A stretch of DNA of 64,000 nucleotides from the NCBI GenBank assembly GCA_964491265.1, contig CAZBFP010000007.1, positions 1 through 64,000 of the forward strand, written 5' to 3'. Shown here one piece after another: positions 59,891 to 64,000 of this stretch; the stretch's first letter is position 1, and each line of letters opens with the position of its first letter. A program made the translations under genes and the position numbers. Source of the DNA: JBBAGC01 sp964491265. Its GTDB lineage: Bacteria; Spirochaetota; UBA4802; UBA5550. Below the pieces are notes generated by a model. It ran no database searches. It worked only from the letters and a program-made list of their open reading frames with translations, and had not been told where the DNA came from.

Positions 59891-60751
59891 TCAGTATTTA
59901 AAAACTTCGCCAAGCTTTATCCCTTCCGCATTGACGGCGGAAAGAATATAATCGCTGTTTATTCCCGATTTCTCCCCGCTGTAAAGAATGTCGCACCATA
60001 TAGTCTCAATTTCACCTGTATACCCCTCTTTATCTTTGTATGCCTCAAAAAGTACTTTTTTAACCGGTTTTCCGAAAAAGCCGGTGACCTCTCCGGAAAT
60101 TATTCTCCCTTTGCGCAGGTGAAGTTTGCCGCTGTCATCAAAGTATCCGATATTATTAAAATGCTTTTTCTCTGCAGGGAGAGTCATAGCTTGAATTGAA
60201 GGGTCTGTTACTATGGTTAAATTTCCGTCACGTTCTGTTTTAATATAAAAGCCGTCATGGAGTTTAAAAACTTCAAGGAAGAGGTTATAATCGCCGTAAA
60301 CAAGTGCGCCTATTTTAGTCCCCAGTTCTTTAAAGGCATCTTTATTCGCCTCGTAACATCTGCATATTTCATCAAACTCTTCTTCAGTGAAGATTGAAGG
60401 GAAAAGGTAGTGGTACTGTGTAGAGAATTTTCCTTTACCCGGTGTGAAATCATATACCTTAATCATGTCTCTGTATCGTTTTACAGTAGGGAGAGAGTAT
60501 GTTTTCCCTGTTACAGGGAGCAGTTTTTTTGCGGTTTTATTATAGTAGTATAGATTATATACATCCTGATATGACAGCTCAACAAACTCCTGATGCATCT
60601 TCAGTACCAGACTGATGTCTGCAGTACATGGAACTTCCCTTACTGTTTTGAGCCCTGCAGCACAGCTTATAAATGAAATTACTGCAGTTAAGAGAATGCA
60701 AAATGCGGGTTTTGCAGTTAAATTTTTTTTTAAATTCAATTTTACTGTCAT
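59891..60751 (-). CDS. Lipoprotein of unknown function
   Basis: This is a 286-residue protein with a basic N-terminus and lipoprotein signal ending ISFISC (cysteine about 30). The mature part is mixed alpha/beta with an acidic region around 118-130 (FTEEEFDEICRCYEANKD) and a beta-rich C-terminal third (YGDYNLFLEVFKLHDGFYIKT, GNLTIVTD). No family is recognised. It is convergent with the kinase and has no close operon partner. Confidence 0.6.
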   Translation of the reverse strand: MTVKLNLKKNLTAKPAFCILLTAVISFISCAAGLKTVREVPCTADISLVLKMHQEFVELSYQDVYNLYYYNKTAKKLLPVTGKTYSLPTVKRYRDMIKVYDFTPGKGKFSTQYHYLFPSIFTEEEFDEICRCYEANKDAFKELGTKIGALVYGDYNLFLEVFKLHDGFYIKTERDGNLTIVTDPSIQAMTLPAEKKHFNNIGYFDDSGKLHLRKGRIISGEVTGFFGKPVKKVLFEAYKDKEGYTGEIETIWCDILYSGEKSGINSDYILSAVNAEGIKLGEVFKY

Positions 60752-61052
60752 TATTCTGCTTCCGGTAAAACATAGTAAAAAGATAATATTTTATTATAGA
60801 AATTTGTAAATAATAATTCTTTATATAACATTATCCCGTAAAACTGTATTTATAGCAATAAAATTAAGAAAATCGCTTTTTTTATTTTTTTTGCTCCATT
60901 ATTGGTTATAGTTGTATTAGTTGAAGCTTTTTATTATAGTCGAAATTGAATAGAGAAAGGAGGATAGGGTTCTCTTTTTCTATGGGATAATTATTTTTTT
61001 TATTCCCAGTCTGGTAATCAGCATCAATTCCCCGCTTCAGCTGGAGGGGATT

Positions 61053-62222
61053 ATGAAAAAATCATTATATTCATTCATTGCAATTTTTTTCTGCACTTGG
61101 TCGGTTTTATCCTGTTTTAATGAAAATCAGTTTGAAAAGCTGAAGGTCTATAATGAATCGGGGAGCAGTGATTTACCTGTATATGTAAATGTACTTGAAG
61201 TAACGCCGGCTGCGGGCGGAGTATACGTATCAGTTAATACGAATATTTCTGTTCAGTTTGATGATAATATTGAAATGTCTACAGTTTCGTTATCCACATT
61301 TTCTGTAAACAGCGGAGCTGTATCAGGATCTTTCTTCTATAATGATCAGACAAAAACTGTTAGATTCGATCCGGATGCTGCACTGGATTATAATACGTTC
61401 TATACTGTGACATTAACAAAAGGGATAACTAACCCTGTCGGGGAAACCCTGGCATCCGATTATTCATGGTCCTTTACAACAATTGCATCCGCTCAGCCGA
61501 ACATTGAGGTATCTTCTACGCTGGGGCTGTTAAATTCCGGAGGCACATGGGATTACGGGAGTGTTATCACAGATAATAGCAAACCAGCAGATTTTAACAT
61601 TAATAATAGCGGCAGCGATGTACTGAATATTACCGGAATGACCATTACCGGAGCAGATGCATCTCTTTTTGCAATTGATCCTCCCCTTACATTTCCACTT
61701 GTTGTTAATACGACTTTATCTGCCAGTGTAACTGCAAATTTCAGCCCCGGGGATGTGGGATTAAAAAATGCTGTTTTGACAATAGACAGCGACGATCCAA
61801 ATGATCCTGAATTTATTATCTATCTTACAGGGAGAGGGCTTGATGCAGGGGCAGAGGAGCCGGAGATTCAGGTAACATTAAGCGGTACAGATGTTATCAG
61901 CGGCTCCACAAAAGTGAGCTTTGGAACAATACCTCTGGGAACCAGTATGGAAATTACTCTGGTTATGTCAAATATCGGGAGTGCTGACCTTACTATTTCC
62001 AGCGTTGATATTACAGGTGAAAATCCGGATAAGTTCACTACGAATTTTCTTTCATTATATTCACCTTTGCCATTTTATATTGCACCTGGTGAAAATAAAG
62101 AATTCAAGATTACTTTTTCACCCGGTTTTGACAAAGGGATGAAACTGGCGGAAATCAAATTTGTTAACAATGATACTAATGAGTCACCATTTATTCTTCT
62201 GGTAAGAGGAAGAGGATTCTGA
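61053..62222 (+). CDS. Lipoprotein with Big_5-like and two choice-of-anchor-D-like domains
   Basis: This is a 389-residue lipoprotein (signal ending SVLSC, cysteine about 21). Residues 45-145 resemble the bacterial Ig-like Big_5 domain (VTPAAGGVYVSVNTNISVQFDD, split; FDPDAALDYNTFYTVTLTKG). Two Ig-like choice-of-anchor-D-type domains follow (about 155-270 and 275-389), with DFNINNSGSDVLNITGM / LVMSNIGSADLTISSVDI and closing YLTGRGL and LLVRGRGF. They look like surface-exposed modules. GCTGGAGGGGAT precedes the ATG. Confidence 0.78.
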   Translation: MKKSLYSFIAIFFCTWSVLSCFNENQFEKLKVYNESGSSDLPVYVNVLEVTPAAGGVYVSVNTNISVQFDDNIEMSTVSLSTFSVNSGAVSGSFFYNDQTKTVRFDPDAALDYNTFYTVTLTKGITNPVGETLASDYSWSFTTIASAQPNIEVSSTLGLLNSGGTWDYGSVITDNSKPADFNINNSGSDVLNITGMTITGADASLFAIDPPLTFPLVVNTTLSASVTANFSPGDVGLKNAVLTIDSDDPNDPEFIIYLTGRGLDAGAEEPEIQVTLSGTDVISGSTKVSFGTIPLGTSMEITLVMSNIGSADLTISSVDITGENPDKFTTNFLSLYSPLPFYIAPGENKEFKITFSPGFDKGMKLAEIKFVNNDTNESPFILLVRGRGF

Positions 62223-62314
62223 AACGGTTCCGGAACTGTATTCAGCCGGATACCGGTGTCTTTATCAGCTCGCAATAGTACTTAAAATTAATCTATAAGC
62301 TAAGGGCGGCTCTT

Positions 62315-64000
62315 ATGTCAAATGAAGCTAACCTGGGGGGGAGGAAAAAATTATTTTTCCCAATCAGTTTAAAACTGGTAACAATGATTTTCAGCATAGT
62401 CCTTGTTTCTCTCCTTTCTGTGACCATAGCAGCAACATATTTTTTCCGCAATGATAATAAAATCCGGGCCATGGAGGATACCCTCAACTACTCCACCCTT
62501 ATTGCCGGGAAAGTAAATTCAGATCTAAATTCTATTCTGGAAAAAGGGAGGCTTGCAGCAATAATTCTTCAGGGGGGAAAATCTGCCGGTAATGTGAAAG
62601 GGTTTGCTGAGATGATATTTGCCAGTGATCCGGATATGATATTTGCAGGGATAATGAAAAAGGATAATCCAGGGTCATTGCGGTTTATGCATAACAGCGG
62701 TTATTTTTTGAAAAGAGGGATTACTGCTGATTTCAACACTGTAATTAAAGCGGAATATGGGGTTATATCCAGGTCCTTTGCCGGAGAGGATATTCTTTTT
62801 AATCCTTCTTTTTATTTTAATGAACCTGTGATTGGATTATCTGTTCCCTATGACAGCAGCATAACCGGTACTGTTATTATTATTTTCTACTCAATGGATA
62901 AAATTCTGGAGTCTATTTCCACAGGGGGTGTAATAGAAAGCTTTATCGTTTCAGGGAAGGGGGATCTGATTGCCCACAGGGATATGGATCTTGTTAAATC
63001 TAAAACTAACTACCAGTCTATGCCTGTCATCAGGATGATGATGACAAATCCTAATCCGAATGCCCAGACCTCTTTTAAAGATGACAGCGGCGTGAGTTTT
63101 CTTGGAGCATTCAGCAGGACCCGATTTTCTGATGCTGCAGTCATATCTATGGTTAATGAAGAGACTGCCTTTGCAATGGTTTATAAAATCCAGAAAATCG
63201 TCATTTGGCTTACCGGGATTGTTCTTTCGATCTCATTTTTAATAAATTATTTTTTTTCCCGGTCATTGAGTAATCCCATTACCAGGCTTACCCGTGCATC
63301 TGATGAAATTAAAAAGGGGCATTATGATATAGAAATCTCATCAGAATCAAGGGATGAAATAGGTATCCTTACAGATTCTTTTCAGGATATGGCTAGAGGA
63401 CTTGCTGAAAGGGAGAATATAAAAACGGCCTTTGGTAAATTCGTCAATAAGCAGATTGCAGAACTGGTTATGAAAGGGGAGGTGAAGCTTGGAGGTGAGA
63501 AGAAAGATGTGGTGGTTTTATTTTCCGATATCCGGTCATTTACTGAAATGGCTGAAACAATGGAACCTGAAGAGGTAGTGGAATTTCTGAATCAGTATAT
63601 GACACGCATGGTGCGCTGTATAACCAAAAGTAAAGGGTTTGTGGATAAATATATTGGTGACGCAATTATGGCAGTCTGGGGAGCCCCTGTGAGTACAGGT
63701 AATGACGCATTTTATGCAATTAATGCAGCACTTATGATGAGACAGGAATTATCTGATTTTAACAGGGAAAGATTTGAGAAAGGTAAAAATCATGTTCATA
63801 TCGGCTGCGGAATTCATTGCGGCCCTGTTCTTTCCGGACAGATAGGATCAGAGGACAGGATGGAATATACTGTTATTGGTGATACAGTAAATATTGCATC
63901 ACGTATAGAAGCATTAAATAAAGCCTTTGCAACAGATATACTTATAACAGAGGAGACCGCCCGCAGGGTCACAGGTATTTTCAGACTTGAACCGATGCAG
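62315..64000 (+). CDS. Membrane-bound class III adenylate/guanylate cyclase, C-terminus cut by window edge
   Basis: This is at least 562 residues. A membrane helix (about 17-40) precedes an extracytoplasmic Cache-like sensor (about 45-285). A second helix (about 290-310) leads into HAMP (about 310-365, NPITRLTRASDEIKKG). The cyclase domain begins near 395 with VVVLFSDIRSFTEMAE and continues with KYIGDAIMAVWGAP, GIHCGPVLSGQIGSEDRMEYTVIGD (split) and NIASRIEALNK. The two metal-binding Asp residues are present. It makes a cyclic nucleotide in response to an external signal. A GGGCGGC precedes the ATG only weakly. Confidence 0.9.
   Translation, partial: MSNEANLGGRKKLFFPISLKLVTMIFSIVLVSLLSVTIAATYFFRNDNKIRAMEDTLNYSTLIAGKVNSDLNSILEKGRLAAIILQGGKSAGNVKGFAEMIFASDPDMIFAGIMKKDNPGSLRFMHNSGYFLKRGITADFNTVIKAEYGVISRSFAGEDILFNPSFYFNEPVIGLSVPYDSSITGTVIIIFYSMDKILESISTGGVIESFIVSGKGDLIAHRDMDLVKSKTNYQSMPVIRMMMTNPNPNAQTSFKDDSGVSFLGAFSRTRFSDAAVISMVNEETAFAMVYKIQKIVIWLTGIVLSISFLINYFFSRSLSNPITRLTRASDEIKKGHYDIEISSESRDEIGILTDSFQDMARGLAERENIKTAFGKFVNKQIAELVMKGEVKLGGEKKDVVVLFSDIRSFTEMAETMEPEEVVEFLNQYMTRMVRCITKSKGFVDKYIGDAIMAVWGAPVSTGNDAFYAINAALMMRQELSDFNRERFEKGKNHVHIGCGIHCGPVLSGQIGSEDRMEYTVIGDTVNIASRIEALNKAFATDILITEETARRVTGIFRLEPMQ

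Overview
The window is about 64 kb of chromosome from a diderm (Gram-negative type) bacterium, AT-rich by eye. The diderm call rests on a TonB-dependent receptor with ExbB/ExbD/TonB, many lipoprotein signal peptides (an AsmA-like protein adds support) and an outer-membrane-type barrel protein. Na+-NQR subunits, several PAS/GAF hybrid kinases and an integron-type cassette array would fit Spirochaetota, but I cannot fix the lineage from the sequence. I saw no rRNA, tRNA or CRISPR array.

Layout. 1-2.2 kb: an IS3-type element sitting inside a dispersed intergenic repeat (the uninterrupted form is at 52.5 kb). 2.2-5 kb: a fused polyprenol-kinase/DUF92 protein, a deleted SLC13 transporter remnant and a DedA protein. 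5-13.3 kb: a vitamin B12 block, with BtuF-BtuC-BtuD on the minus strand and, divergent from it, a cobalamin riboswitch with terminator, BtuB, ExbB, ExbD, TonB and a nucleoside-recognition-type membrane protein. 13.3-14.2 kb: a REP-associated tyrosine transposase gene carrying a 21-bp minisatellite and flanked by a 37-bp direct duplication. 14.2-21 kb: an ABC-2 exporter, lipoproteins, an AsmA-like protein and a PAS kinase. 21-26 kb: nqrB-F without nqrA. 26-28.2 kb: RsbRD-like, PilZ and Usp proteins and a collapsed sensor kinase.

28.2-39.55 kb: two consecutive integron-type gene cassettes ending in attC-like sites. The first is exceptionally large (10.6 kb) and holds a two-helicase type III-like restriction-modification set: SNF2 helicase, Mod methylase broken by a 1-nt frameshift, DinD/BRO-like protein, and Res helicase-nuclease. 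The second is a 695-bp RelE/ParE-type toxin-antitoxin cassette. No integrase is in the window.

39.6-64 kb: a nucleosidase-like protein, a binding-protein/hybrid-kinase pair, citrate synthase, a 1217-residue repeat protein, an ADP-ribosylglycohydrolase-like protein, an orphan HicB-like ORF, an M20 peptidase with two membrane partners, a barrel protein gene with a stop inside a perfect 26-bp hairpin, a GAF-PAS kinase, lipoproteins and a class III cyclase running off the edge.

Mobile repeats stand out throughout. The best defined is a 121-bp MITE present in three full copies, each flanked by its own perfect 9-bp target duplication (25.8, 41.9 and 53.9 kb).
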